Positions 1 to 12,000 of a DNA stretch of 64,000 nt are shown here, in pieces. The number at the start of each line of letters is the position of its first letter. The first letter of the stretch is position 1. Position numbers and translations under genes: made by a program. The DNA is from Asterias rubens (Eukaryota; Echinodermata; Asteroidea; Forcipulatida; Asteriidae), in NCBI RefSeq assembly GCF_902459465.1, contig NC_047081.1:7717883-7781882 (forward strand). The letters run 5' to 3'. The notes below the pieces were generated by a model. It saw only the letters and a program-made list of their open reading frames with translations. It had not been told where the DNA came from and searched no databases.

Positions 1-121
1 GAACAATATTGGAAATAATGTCACTTTCTGTGCTTGTGTGGAGTTTCCTGATGTTGTTTATTGCCCACTGCAACGAAATTTAGCAAAAACGTTTTATTTT
101 AGTTGTGCATTGCATGTGTAA

Positions 122-658
122 TTAAAGGCACGATGGACATAATATTGGTAATTGTCACAGACCAGTCTTCTCACTTGGTGTATCTCAGCATGCATAAAAT
201 AACAAACCTGTGGAAATTTGAACTCAATAGGAGACTTTCCAACGCTAGGCGGCAGCAGACATAGCGGGTAAATTTCCATTGTTTACGTAGTTCTGAACAT
301 GCGCGTAATTCTGAGAACAATGGATTTACCCGGTAAGTCTGCTGCCCTCTATCGTCCCAGAAAGTCTCCCATTGGTCGTAAAGTTGTGAGAGAATAATGG
401 AAGAAAAAACACCCTTGTCACACAATTCTTTCAGATGCCTCGAATTCGAAAACTCAGCTGAGTTCTGTTATTCAATTCAATATTTTAATAAAAAAATAAC
501 TTCTTACTCAAAAACTACGTTACTCCAGAGGGAGCCGTTTCCCACAATATTGTTATTCCCATCAACAACAGCTCTCCATTATTGCTATAGCTACTTAAGT
601 TTGTTTTTATGCTAACAATTATTTTGAGTAATATTACCAAAAGTGTTCAGTACCTTTA
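122..658 (+). repeat. Family A MITE, interrupted by a family B foldback
   Basis: The left end reads as the A terminus (…ggtaattgtcacagaccag, 150-170) and the right end as its inverted partner (taccaaaagtgttcag near 637). The internal A landmarks, including the 'cttggtgtatctcagcat' and 'gggagccgtttc' blocks, are in order. Element B splits the copy at 228-372, so B inserted after A. Confidence 0.8.
228..372. repeat. Family B foldback MITE (nested in A)
   Basis: It begins aggagactttcc and ends with the inverse, ggaaagtctccc allowing mismatches. The two arms pair over most of the length (gcagcagac… against …gtctgctgcc). It sits inside an A element between 'ctcaat' and 'attggtcg', consistent with a 2-3 bp AT-rich target duplication. 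Confidence 0.8.
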
Positions 659-725
659 AAAAAACTGATTAGCCAGGTCATCTTCTTAACAGACGGATGT
701 ATTGTATTACTGTCAGATAGCGTTA

Positions 726-873
726 CAATAGGAGACTTTCCAACGCTAGGTGGCAGCAGACATACCGGGTAAATTTCCATTGTTTACGTAGTTCTGAACA
801 TGCGCATAATTCTGAGAACAATGGATTTACCCGGTAAGTCTGCTGCCCTCTATCGTACCAGAAAGTCTCCCAT
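726..873. repeat. Family B foldback MITE
   Basis: It is nearly identical to the copy at 228-372 (same ggagactttcc ends and gcagcagacata arm), separated from it by about 350 bp. Flanks are 'acaat' and 'cattcg'. Confidence 0.8.
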
Positions 874-2518
874 TCGATTCCCTGGAAACTTATGATTTTA
901 TCGAGGAAAAAAACACGACAACAATCATGGTTGCGACGATACAAACAAGGCTCAAGGCGATTCATTATTAGACATTTTAATTAAAAAGCGGTGAAATGGT
1001 CATCTATACTGCAGCATAGACAAACTTAAACCAAAAGGAATTGTACCTTTCGATTTCAAAATGTAACTAGAGAGTGCTTTGTTATTATCCGCCGGAAATA
1101 ATCCATTATTGATTGACAATGACGTCACCGAAGAAGGGAGCCATCTCTGACCCTTCCCATTGAATTTTTAAAATGCTCTTCGCGCGTGCGGGAACGTTGC
1201 AGCCTCGCTATCGAAGACGTCACTTTTTTATACTCTTAATATAATATAATATAATTAACTTTGAGGTAATGTGGTTATATGGAAAAAGATAACATTTGTT
1301 ATCCCCAAAAAAATGAAACTGAGAAACGGTACTGTCAGAAAGGTTTCTGAGATTGTGTAGGCCTACTTTATGCGGATTATTTACGAAGGAATGAGGGGGG
1401 GGGGGCAAAGGATAGAATCACTAGAACTCAATCAATCAAAGAGAACAATGTTCACATGCTTTATACAATATTGTACATTATTATTTGCCATTTTATTATA
1501 TATGTTTAACAGTACAATTATTTTAACGATCAAATATGATATATACATGCATGTAAATTAACAGTAAAAGTCTATTATTTATAAATTTCATTCGTAACGT
1601 GCATTGAAATGTTGAGTATTGTTCATACGTGACTAAGTAATGCACTTGAAAAAATACAATGTATTTTTATTGGATTACTTTTCACTGACGACGCCCTCAT
1701 TTTTTCACTTAAATTATAATGAGTAAGTCATTTGTTTCAACAATAAGTCAGGCCACTGGCGTAATTCTTAGCCTACACTCACAGACAAACAATCAAATAA
1801 AAATCTATAATAACGACTAGTCTATTTAAAATATTACAAGGGGGGAAATAACAACTACAACAAAACACACAGAAACATAAACTTGTGCTGAACTTCTGTA
1901 TGGATTGTGAACTTTATAAGTAAATCACAGTAATGGTATAGTTATGCCCGGGCTCGGTAAAAATTGAACAAATTGCGTGCGCGATCGGAATTTGTAGTAC
2001 TTCCTGTTTGTTTGTAAGTGTTCCAACGTTTATGTTGTTTATAATTCGTAATACATCAGCCAACTGGCTGAAATAAAGTCAGGTATAAACACTGGTGAAT
2101 GGTCACATTGGCGTTACAGCCCGCCAAATGAAAAGAACAAAATCCAAAATAATCATGTTTAACATCTATATCGTTGAGGTACCCGTGTGGTGCCTATACA
2201 TGTTGCACGGGCTGTGTACAATCATGATTAATAATGTTGGAAGCACCTCGAGACGTGCTTTGAGGCGCTCTTCGGGTGTGAACAGCGCTAAATAAAAACT
2301 GTTTTATATTATTTTTAACTGGTCATTATTAAAACAAAAACAAAAAATAAAAATCTCCTGTAATACCATTGAATGAGGCGATAGTCCCATGCCTTTACGG
2401 TGGGGGAATTTGAAGACTATCGGTGTTCACGACGGGAACAAAATTAATATTGCACGTATCACATATTCACACATATTACAAATTAGTAAACGTAAGTTCA
2501 CCTTGACGGGTCCCTAAA
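874..2518. other. Gene-less stretch, AT-rich
   Basis: I see no supported gene. Short ORFs here (up to 66 codons, for example 2095-2295) lack recognisable domains or splice context. About 1230-1420 resembles part of a family G element (tttggttatc-like and cagaaaggtttctgag blocks). A CRE-like tgacgtca lies near 1121. Confidence 0.5.
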
Positions 2519-2888
2519 AGGTTAAAATGAACATTACAAAAATTTGTAGGAAAAAACTTCGTCTAGGGTCATAGATTTACAAGGTCTAATGATGATGACA
2601 GGAGAAAACATCCCTTAAAATATTTCTGCCTGAAATGTCATATTTTGATCATAAATAAATAAAACTGATTCTGCGTTTGGAGTTTATTACCGCTCAGAAA
2701 GCGTTTAATTCATTTTTTTTAAGTCCATGTCATGCAAAATGTGTAGTCGGGTTTTCACTATTTTCTCGTGACCGAGATAGCTGACCAATCTCAAACTTCT
2801 ACTTGTCAGTTTATGTGGTGGATTACATAAAGTGTTCATACTGCCAACAACTGCTTTAGCAAAAAACAATTCTGTAACGTTCCTTTAA
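2519..2888 (-). repeat. Family C MITE
   Basis: The right end, ctgtaacgttcctttaa, is the inverse of the left end of the copy at 10085. The interior ('aatatttctgcctgaaatgtc', split here for length: aatatttctgcctg / aaatgtc; then tggattacataaagtg) matches that copy at roughly 80 percent by eye. Confidence 0.75.
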
Positions 2889-3232
2889 AGGCAATGGGCA
2901 CTTGGTAAGTACTAAAAATAGTAGACAAACTTACTTTGTAGCGAGCAATGATGGAGAGCTGTTGATAGTATCAAACATTGTGAGAAACGGCGGGCTTTGA
3001 AGTAATTTTCAACATTTCGATACCTCAGAATTATATTTGAGGCCGCGAAATCAAGCATCTGAAAGCACACAACTTCGCTGTACATGGGCTGATTTTTTTT
3101 AATTATCTCGCAACTTCGACGACCAATAATGGGTTCAACTTTTCTCAGGTTTGTTATTTTGTGCATATGTTGAGATGCACTAAGTGAGAAGACTGGTCTT
3201 TGACAACCAAAGGTGTCCAGTGTCTTTAACTA
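2889..3232 (-). repeat. Family A MITE
   Basis: It starts aaaggcaatgggcac and ends ggtgtccagtgtcttta. The A landmarks appear in reverse order (gagagctgttgatagt, gagaaacggc, then agtgagaagactggtc). It abuts the family C copy. Confidence 0.75.
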
Positions 3233-3867
3233 AAAAGTAAATCAATGATGATTCCATTTGATTGTTTCCCTCACTGACCAGCAGCAGGAGTGTGAAAAAC
3301 TTGTGTGCCCACAAAATAAACATCGAAAATGTGTAACTACGTGAGAATGTGATCAGACGAATTTAAATTATCGGCATTACACAATTCCTTGGGACAGTGC
3401 GTAGTCTAAGGTCATGTATCAAAGAAGAGAATCTATTAATACTTGAATGTTCACATCTTTGAAATTGTTTAAAATAATGCTTAAGGAGTGGGTCCCGTAG
3501 CAGGCACTGAAGTCGGTTGCCTCCAAAGTTGCCCGTAAAAGTTGTCTCGTGTATTAAACAAAGCCTAGTTAGTAGATTTGGAGAATTAATAACATAACTT
3601 TTACGCGACAAACGCGTGAGTAGCGAAGCCGTTAGCTGGCTGGCCATTTTGGCCATGAACCTTGGTGGTATACACTCTAAACAATTCCGGGTCAGAACTG
3701 GGACCTGCCCGGTTTCTGGGTCATTAATGACCCCAGACTCAGGGTCAAAAATGCCCCAAAAAGGGGTCAAACTGACGCAAAATCCCAGGTTGAGGTCGCA
3801 TTTGATAACAACAGTTTCCAGGTCAGTCCGAACCGCAAATGGTTCAATCTACTGGGAACAAGAACCA

Positions 3868-4118
3868 GGGCCCAATTTCATGGCTCTGCTTACCGTAGGC
3901 ACAGAATCGGCGCTTACGGAAGCAGTGAATTCTGTGCTTACGGCAAGCCCATTTCACGGGTTAGCGGCGAATTTTGGCTTCTGCGCGTGCGTACTCCACG
4001 TTACTAGGCATTCTATGCTTACAAGGCTAGCGCAGAATTTCGGCGCTTTCAAGTAAGCGGGGAATCGAGATCGTAAGTGCAGAATTCGGCGGTAAGCAGA
4101 GCCATGAAATTGGGCCCT
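3868..4118. repeat. Family D foldback element
   Basis: The ends gggcccaatttcatggctct and agagccatgaaattgggccc are exact inverses. The interior carries 'gcttac' and 'gtaagc' rich arms. It interrupts sequence related to the minisatellite at 4720-5945 (accagg … cctggtcgggtca). Confidence 0.85.
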
Positions 4119-4719
4119 GGTCGGGTCAATTTAGACCTGGGAGTTTTTAGAGTATTAAATAAATCATACATTCTGAATGGCTGGTTTTGCCGCCAGTTTT
4201 GGTTTTGTTTTGCCTCTGGTGAGTAAAGCGACACGCCCATTTTCCAGGGTCGCGATTTCTAGTGATACAAGTTGTTATTTTATCACTGATAACTAATATT
4301 TTTTACAAAACTATTCAATAGCGTACAAAGTCAATACTATTAATTAAGGTATGCTCTTAAATAAACAACTCTATGCAATTATTCCAATATTAAAAAATAT
4401 AGATAATAATAAGCAGTAGTTTATTTAAACCCCTAGGGCGCCACCCTCTGTCCATGCACCTATTATAGGTTGCTAGAAATCAAAATGACGTCGAAATGCG
4501 CAATAGCACTGGCCTTTATCAACACTAGACAATCTGTATTCCAACATGGCGCCCTTACAGGCTTTTCCCCTGATTTGTATATTATCTTATTTTTTTTATT
4601 TTTTTTTATTTTTTATGTGCACATCAAGTAGTTGAACTTAGTTACTACCTAACCATACAGGAATAAAAATATAAATACTATTGTGAAATACATTCTAAAT
4701 ACATATTGGCGAACTTGAC
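4119..4719. other. Gene-less AT-rich stretch
   Basis: Nothing coding is supported. The stretch is AT-rich with poly-T tracts near 4590 and a slightly GC-richer island at 4430-4570. Confidence 0.4.
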
Positions 4720-5945
4720 CCAGATTACCAGTTCCGGGTCAACCCAACTCGAGTTAGCATTGGTCCGGATAAACTTGTCTGGAACAGGATCAACCGTGTC
4801 GACCCAGATTGATTCAAGACTAAATTTGAGTCACAATAATTGGTCCCAGTTCTGGACTTGGAGGCCTGTTGGGATCGTGAGTCAATTCTGATCCCGATAC
4901 TGACCCACGGTTGCGTGGCCTGGTCCATATTGAGGTCTCAAGTCAGGTCCAATCAGGAACTCAGACCCAGTGTTTTGTGGCCTGGTCCATACTGGGGTTC
5001 TGGATCAAATCTTATGAGGAATTTGGACCCAGTGTTGTTGTGTGCGCTGGTCCATATTGGGATCCTTGGTCAGATATGATCAGTAACTCAGAGCCACTGT
5101 TATTGCGGTCCTGGGTATTGGGTCTATTCAAAATTCAGACCACTTGTTGTGACTGGTCCATTTGGGGGTCCAGGGCAGATCTGATCAGAAGATCAGACCG
5201 ACTGTTGTGAGGCCTGGTCCAGATTATGGTCCATAGGTCAAAGGTCGACCTGATTAGGAATTTAGACCAATGTTGCGTGCCCTGGTCCAACAGGGTCCTG
5301 GGTTAGATCTGGTCCACATTTGGGGTCATGGGTCAGCCTGGTCCATTATGGGGTCTTGTGTCAGATCTGATCCGGAATACACACCAGTGTTGTGTGACCT
5401 GGGCCCAATTTCATAGCGCTGCTTAGCGGTAAGCAAATTTACGTGCTTACTGAGAAAAAAATCCTTAAGCCTTAGCGTATTTCACTGGTTAGCAGAACAA
5501 TTGGGCGGCCATGTTGCGTGTTTACCGTGGATTTGTATTGTGACGTCATTTATTTTCGTGCGGTAACACCGGAAGGTTACCATGCCTTTTCGTGTGCTTA
5601 CGATTAGCAGCGCTATTAAATGGAAATTGCACAGTAAGCACAAAATCGGCCGCTAAGCAGCGCTATGAAATTGTGCCCTGGTCCTTGTTAAGGTACTGGG
5701 TCAGGTCTATTTGGAATCCGTTTGTCAGATCTGAATAGGAATTCACACCCACTGTTATGTGGCCTGCTCCAAATTGGGTCCGAGGTCAGGCTGATCCAGA
5801 ATCCGTACCCACTGTTATGCAACCTGGTCATTAATTGGGGTCCTGGGTCAGAATGATCAGGAACACAGACTCACTGTTTTGTGGCCTGGTCCATAACTGG
5901 GTCAGCTCTGCTCTGGAATTCAGACCCACTGTTGCGGTGATGTGG
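4720..5945. repeat. Degenerate minisatellite, ~60-65 bp unit
   Basis: Diverged tandem units each contain 'gacccactgttgtg', 'cctggtccat', 'ttggggtcctgggtcag' and 'atctgatcaggaat' blocks. Successive 'ctggtcca' boxes fall near 4919, 4981, 5048, 5154, 5213, 5281 and 5338. The array is broken by a family D variant (5401-5678). It ends about 140 bp from the opsin stop codon. Short ORFs across it are by-products of the repeat. Confidence 0.8.
5401..5678. repeat. Family D variant foldback, inside the minisatellite
   Basis: The ends gggcccaatttcatagcgct and agcgctatgaaattgtgccc are inverses. The arms use 'gctgcttagcggtaagc' rather than the 'gctctgcttac' of the typical copies, so this is a subfamily. 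It interrupts the tandem array. Confidence 0.8.
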
Positions 5946-6082
5946 ACCGTATCTATTTTTGTGAACTATAAAAACCAAACCTCATTCTGTGGATCAGATA
6001 CAATATATTGTTACCGATGTGTCAGTATAATTATGATGATAATGTGCTAAGTGGTTTGATTCGTGTTGTAAAGCTTCTCTTC

Positions 6083-9000
6083 TCATAACTTGGTCAGCTC
6101 TTCTTTCTCATTGAGAACAGCTGCCGGGTTATCATACGCTGCATACGAGTCTTGTCCCCTGCCTCCTTCTCTTGACTTATTGGCCATAACCAGGTTGACG
6201 TTGCCCGTGTCACCCGATGGTGACGTATCTGGTAGTGAGCTTCGCCTCTGGTCGCCCTTTGCCGCATTGTTGTTGTTATTATTGCTATTTTGCGCTCTAT
6301 CTCGGCCACCCTTCAAAGAGCTCCTTCCTGGTCTTTTCTGCTGGCCAGAATCCAGCTCGATTTCGGTGGTTCGTGAAGATACTGTCGACATGACTGTGTT
6401 GGTCCGCTCCCGTCTGTCCGGCTCCGATATGACCGAGCGAACGCTGGTGGCCCGCGAGTCGGTGTTCCCGCGGTTGTCGCTTGACATTGACCGCGTGGTG
6501 GAGGGGTGACGTTTGGGTTCCATACCACCACAGCAGTACTTCATGAAGCGGTTTCGGAGTGCCTCCTTGAAGCGGTGGTGAGAGATAGCGTACACCAACG
6601 GGTTCCAACTGGCGGAACTCTTAGCGAGCACAACTGGTATCACCTGGATCATTGGCGTCACTAACTTAACATCGATGAACTCTCCAACAAAAGCCACTGA
6701 CGCGTACGGCATCCAAGACGCACAGAATAAGACGGTGAGCATGATGCCTATCTTAGCAATCTGCCACTCCATCTTATCATTCTTGACCTTCCTGATCGCG
6801 GCAGCCTGCGCCTTGTCGTTACCGGAGCCCCTCAGGTCGTTCTGGACACTCAAGAGCTGTAGACGGTGCACGCGGAGGGTGTAAGCGATGTGAGCGTAAC
6901 AGCCGATGATGATAGTCAACGGGAGGAAGAAGCCGAAAATAAAGATCGTCCCCACGTAGATTCTATTCTTCAGGGATTGATCGATATAATCAAAGGTGCA
7001 GTTCACGCCGTAGCCTTCTAAGACGTACGCCCCGAGGCCGAAGAAAGGCAAAAGGGACCAGATACTGCTGTAGATCCACACTAGTATGATCTTGTAGAGG
7101 GACCTCCGTTTAGTTACTGTGCGCATGGCCTCCATGGAGTGACAAATCACATAGTGTCTGTTGAAAAGAATAGCATGCCTGCATGTATTATAAAAAACAA
7201 GAGAGGTGAACGGTTACACAAATGTAAAGTGAGGTGCCGACTTGAACTATTTTTGTACACTACACTACAATGTGACTGGCGTGCAGAGCGGTTTAGTGGT
7301 GCACTGGTATCACGACGTCATGATGTATCGCTATGCCATAAAACATCCCACATGAACGTGATGGCGCGAACTCTGACGACGTCATCACTTCATCTGATGG
7401 CCGGTTCTCTCGTGACTCGTTAGCAACGAAGTCGTATTTTGGAATGGGTGATTTAGTAAAGGATTTTGCCGAGCAGAACGATGTACTTAATCGTCTCCTC
7501 GTTCTGTCTAATCCAAACGGAACCGGGGTATGGGAACACGACCAAAAACTCACACTTAAAGTCAATGTAACCTAATGCCAGGCTCGTTGGAGTCATAGTC
7601 TGGTTTCCTTTCGGATATGATGACAAGCTGTAATGTTTCTCAATTATTGAAAACGGATAGTTTTGCAAAGCAGTGGTGCACAGTGCCATCCGTGGAAGAA
7701 AACAAATGTACAAACATAAAACAGTATCTCTTGAAACGGGAAGGTTTAAAAACAATCCCCGTGCTCAAGTAGGATTTGAAACTTTGCATCCTTGTGCTAA
7801 AATAGGATTTAAAACTTTGCATGATGGGAGGTATAATTAGGTGAGGTTTGTGGTAGCACCATGTGTACGGCGGCGTGTAACTCTAATTGATAGTAGTTTT
7901 CAATTAACTCTAAAAAGAACCGTGTTGGTTCAGAAAAGAACTTGTGGTTGACAACTTTCACTTTCACTCGTATACTGGCTGGACTCGATGAGAGTATGAT
8001 GCCAGGCTTGTGCGAGGGTATGAGATTTTATTGGAGCAGTTGCTTGAAGTTATTCAAGCTCAGTGCATTCACTTATGAGTCTCCTGTATTTGGGACCGCT
8101 TGTAAACTATTATTCACACCATTGTTTGTTTTGGTCTATATACGAACCTGCTAGATGGAAAGTCTCCTCGTATAATAGAAGTGACTGCAAGTCTGGGATA
8201 CAGGGGCAATAGATATAAATAATCCTAATTCTAATAGGAGACTTTGCGACGCTAGGTGGCAGCAGACTTTCAAGGTAAATTGTCATTATTTACGTAGGTC
8301 TGAGCATGCGCACATTACCAAGACCAATGGATTTTACCTGAAAGTCTGCTGCCACCAAGCGTCCCGAAAGTCGCCCATTCTAATTATAATTCGTATTCTA
8401 CTTCCAAACACACTTCGTGTTCATTTCCATGAATTGATCATTAACTCAATACAAAAACTTACTTTCACAATCTTAGGAAAACCAAAGCCGACTAGACGCA
8501 AATATTAAAACCCAGGGGTGGATTTCACAAAGAGTTAGGACTAGTCTTATTTTGAGTTAGGACGAGTTACTAGTCCTAACTTAGGACTAGCTGTACGTTT
8601 TTGATATCTCTTAGGACTGGTCCTAAGTTAGGACCAGTCCTAAGTCTTTGTGAAATCGACCCCAGAACTTGTTGTTTGACAAGTTTGTGCAAACTATTAT
8701 ATGTGGACTAAGTGAACATTACATTTTACATCAATAGCCAAAAACTTCCATGCAATTAGTGTCGACACCAAGATATTGTTCCTATGGTTACTCACCTATC
8801 AAGCGCTATGGCTGTCATGGTTGTTATGGACATAAACCCGAACAGGGCTCCACAGAAAGCGTAGATGTCGCAAGCTGCACATGGAGTAAGCAGGGATTCA
8901 TATTTAGTTTAATTAAACTTTCACTGCGTCAAATATTGACTGAGGTTACGTAACTGTTTGGTGATCGTATATATGAAGATCACATGTGTGTATATGGCCC

Positions 9001-12000
9001 TGGATCTTCTTTTAAGTTAGAGACGGTCTTTCTTAGAAAGACAGCAGTGAAAAGGGGAAGATTGTCTCAACGTTTGGTGTTCGATAATAACTCTGTAAGT
9101 GCATTTTACAATGACGTTTGTTTGAATTGCCCAGGGCTCAGTTATTGATAATTTAGCTTGATTTGTACTGCGACTCAATCGTAGTTACTAAAGCAAAGTG
9201 TGACGTCACAAGACACATACCAATACGGTGATATTGACAACCCATCTTTAGATGAGTGCTTTGTGAAATCCCGCCCTTGCCAATGTGCCAACAACGTTTC
9301 TGTTATCCTTCTCAGCTCTCTTGGGACCACACTACAAAATGAATGCCCCATTTTCAGCCACAAAATCAAACTCTACATAGGCCTACTCCCACCTAAAGGC
9401 CTTAGATACAGTAGAGAGGCAAATAAAAAATAATCTGGCTCAAGGGCACATGACCGGGATTCGAACCCATAAGCTCGATGACATGATCGTCATCGAGCTT
9501 GTGGGTTCTGCTTATGCCGCCGAATTCCGCACTTACGATCACAATTCTCCGCTTAAAGGGAAGGTACACCTTTGGTAATTGTCAAAGACCAGTCTTCTCA
9601 CTTGGTGTATCCCATCATAAGCATAAAATAACAATCCTGTGAAAATTTGGGCTCAATTGGTCATCGAAGTTGCGAGAAAATGATGAGAGAAAAACACCCT
9701 TGTTGGACGAATTTGTGTGCTTTCTGATAGGAATAAAAGACTTCTAGCTAAGAAGTCTTTTATTATTTTATTGAGAAATTACCTCTTTCTCAAAATCTAT
9801 GCTACTTCAGAGGAAGCCGTTTCTCACAATGTTTTATACTATCAACAGCTCTCCAGTGCTCGTTACCAAGTCAGTTTTTACGTTAATATTTGTTTTGAGT
9901 AATTACCAAACGTGTACCTTCCCTCTAAACGCCGAATTTATTTCTGCGCTAGCTGTGTAAGCGTAGAATGTATATGTAACGTGGAGTACATGTATACGCA
10001 CTTGACGTAAAGCACATAATTCTCTGCGCCCGTAAGCGCCGATTCTTTCCTTACGTTGACGGAGCCATGACATTGGGCCCAGAACTTAAAGGAACGTTAC
10101 AGAATTGGTAAGAAACAAAAATTGTGAAGATCACAGATTTACATAAAACTTACACGGTCTAATGAGGATGATAGTAGAAAGCATCCCTTGAAATATTTCT
10201 GTCTGAAATTTCATATTTTGATGAGAAATAAATAATCTAATATCGCGTTTGGAGTTTATCGCTCAGTCAGCGTTTTATTCATTTTTGTTTTGGCATTGAT
10301 GCAATGCAAAATTTGTGATCGGTTTTTCACTACTCTCTCGTGATCAAGATGGCCGATCGATCTCAAACTTCTGCAGGTTTGTCAGTTTATGTATATGGTG
10401 GATTACATAAAGTGCTAATACTGCCAGCAACTGTTTTGCTAGCAAAAACAATTATGTAATGTTCCTTTAAGCCCGGTGCATTACACGCTTCAATGTAGTT
10501 GATTGACAACAATAATATATTTTTTCGAAGATAGTTTCTGGCAAAAACGTTAACGAAGTTGACACATTATTTTTTGAATACTGTGATGGGTTTGCCACAA
10601 GGAAGGGTGTAACAGTTAACAGTCTCTGGCAGTTTGTGGCGAATCAGGGAAAATAATTATATCCAGGGGCCTATGAATTGTGGTTGATGTTTTAAACAAT
10701 CAGATGTGATTGAACTCGACGTTTCGATCAATATGCTAGATCGGTCTTCAGGTGTCCAGCGCCTTTAAGTTAAAGGCAGTGGACACTATTGGTAATTTTT
10801 CAAAATAATTATCATCATAAAACCTTTCTTGATTACGAGTATTGGGGAGAGGTTGATAGTATAAACATGGTGAGAAACAGCTCCCTCTGAAGTGACGTAG
10901 TTTTTGAGAAAGAAGCAATTTCCCTCGAATTTGATCTCGAGACCTCAAGTTTAGAATTTGATAGTGTTGTTTCTTTCATTAATATCTCGCAAATTCGACA
11001 ACCGATTGATCTCAAATTTGCACAGGTTTGTTTTTTATGCATATGTTGAGATACACCAAGTGAGAAGACTGGTCTTTGACAATTACCAATATTATCTACT
11101 GTCTTGAATGATCTCGTAAAAACCGTGAAGAATTTGTGTTAAGGTTGGGATACTCACTCATTTGTCCGAATGTCCACCTCCCTTGGAGAGTTGAAGCAAA
11201 CATGAGGGGAAAGTTTGTAAGTACCATGGCAACGTCACTAAAGGCTAAATTGACAATCAGCATGTTGGGCGGTGTTCGGAGGGATTTCGTCCTGCATAAA
11301 AAGAAAAGTGTAACATTTTGGTTAAAGGCACTGGACACTATTATTTAGTAATAGGAAACTGGAAACTACTCAAAAAAAAAAAGATTATACTTACTTGGTA
11401 ACAAGCAATGGAGAGCCGTTTTTGATAGTAAAAAAAAACATTGTGAGAAACGACTCCCTCTGAAGAAATGCAGTTTTTGAGAAAGAAGTTATTTCTCAAT
11501 AAGTTTTTGAGAAAGAAGTTATTTCTCAATAAAATATTTGAATTGAATAAGAGACCTCAGCTGAGGTCTCGAAATCTAGGCATCTGAAAGCACACAATTT
11601 GTGCGCCAATGGTGTTTTTCTTCCAGTATTCGACGACCAATTGAGTGTTGATATTATGCATTTGTTGAGATACACCAAGTGAGAAGACTGATCTTTGACA
11701 ATTACCAAAGGTGTCTAGGGCCTTTAATAAAAAGGGGAGAAACAAACATTCTAAGTTATGTTTCAATTAGATGGCCTAATCCCTTTCAATTAAGTTTTGG
11801 AATTGGATTGCAAAGGGCCCGCCATACGATATGTTTTGTTTATTATTCGTCACTTGTTTTATGCATATTAGTTGTGTGGGTAGGTTTGATGGCCGAGTCT
11901 GAAGACATTTTAATTGAAACCGAAGCCAAGAGTTGTTTGTGTATAGTAGCCTATTCTTGTTGTTGATTGTTGGTAAGTTCAAATTTTGTGGGACTAAAAC

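Larger units (their letters stand above)
7158..8795 (-). other. Opsin intron 3
   Basis: It begins gtgagt after the codons for LDR and ends ttttcaacag before the last exon. It holds a family B copy (8234-8382) and a family F copy (8514-8664). I see nothing coding in the remainder. Confidence 0.85.

Noticed and set aside
1120..1225. CRE-like tgacgtca and gacgtcac as a promoter
   Set aside because: No gene or transcription start is visible nearby; 8-mers of this kind occur by chance.
3363..4240. ORFs of 135 and 146 codons around 3363-4056
   Set aside because: They run through minisatellite-like sequence and a family D foldback; the peptides reflect the repeats.
6090..6608. Plus- and minus-strand ORFs of 70-139 codons overlapping the opsin last exon
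   Set aside because: Shadow frames of the opsin C-terminal exon, whose own frame has retinal lysine, NPxxY and the TM pattern.
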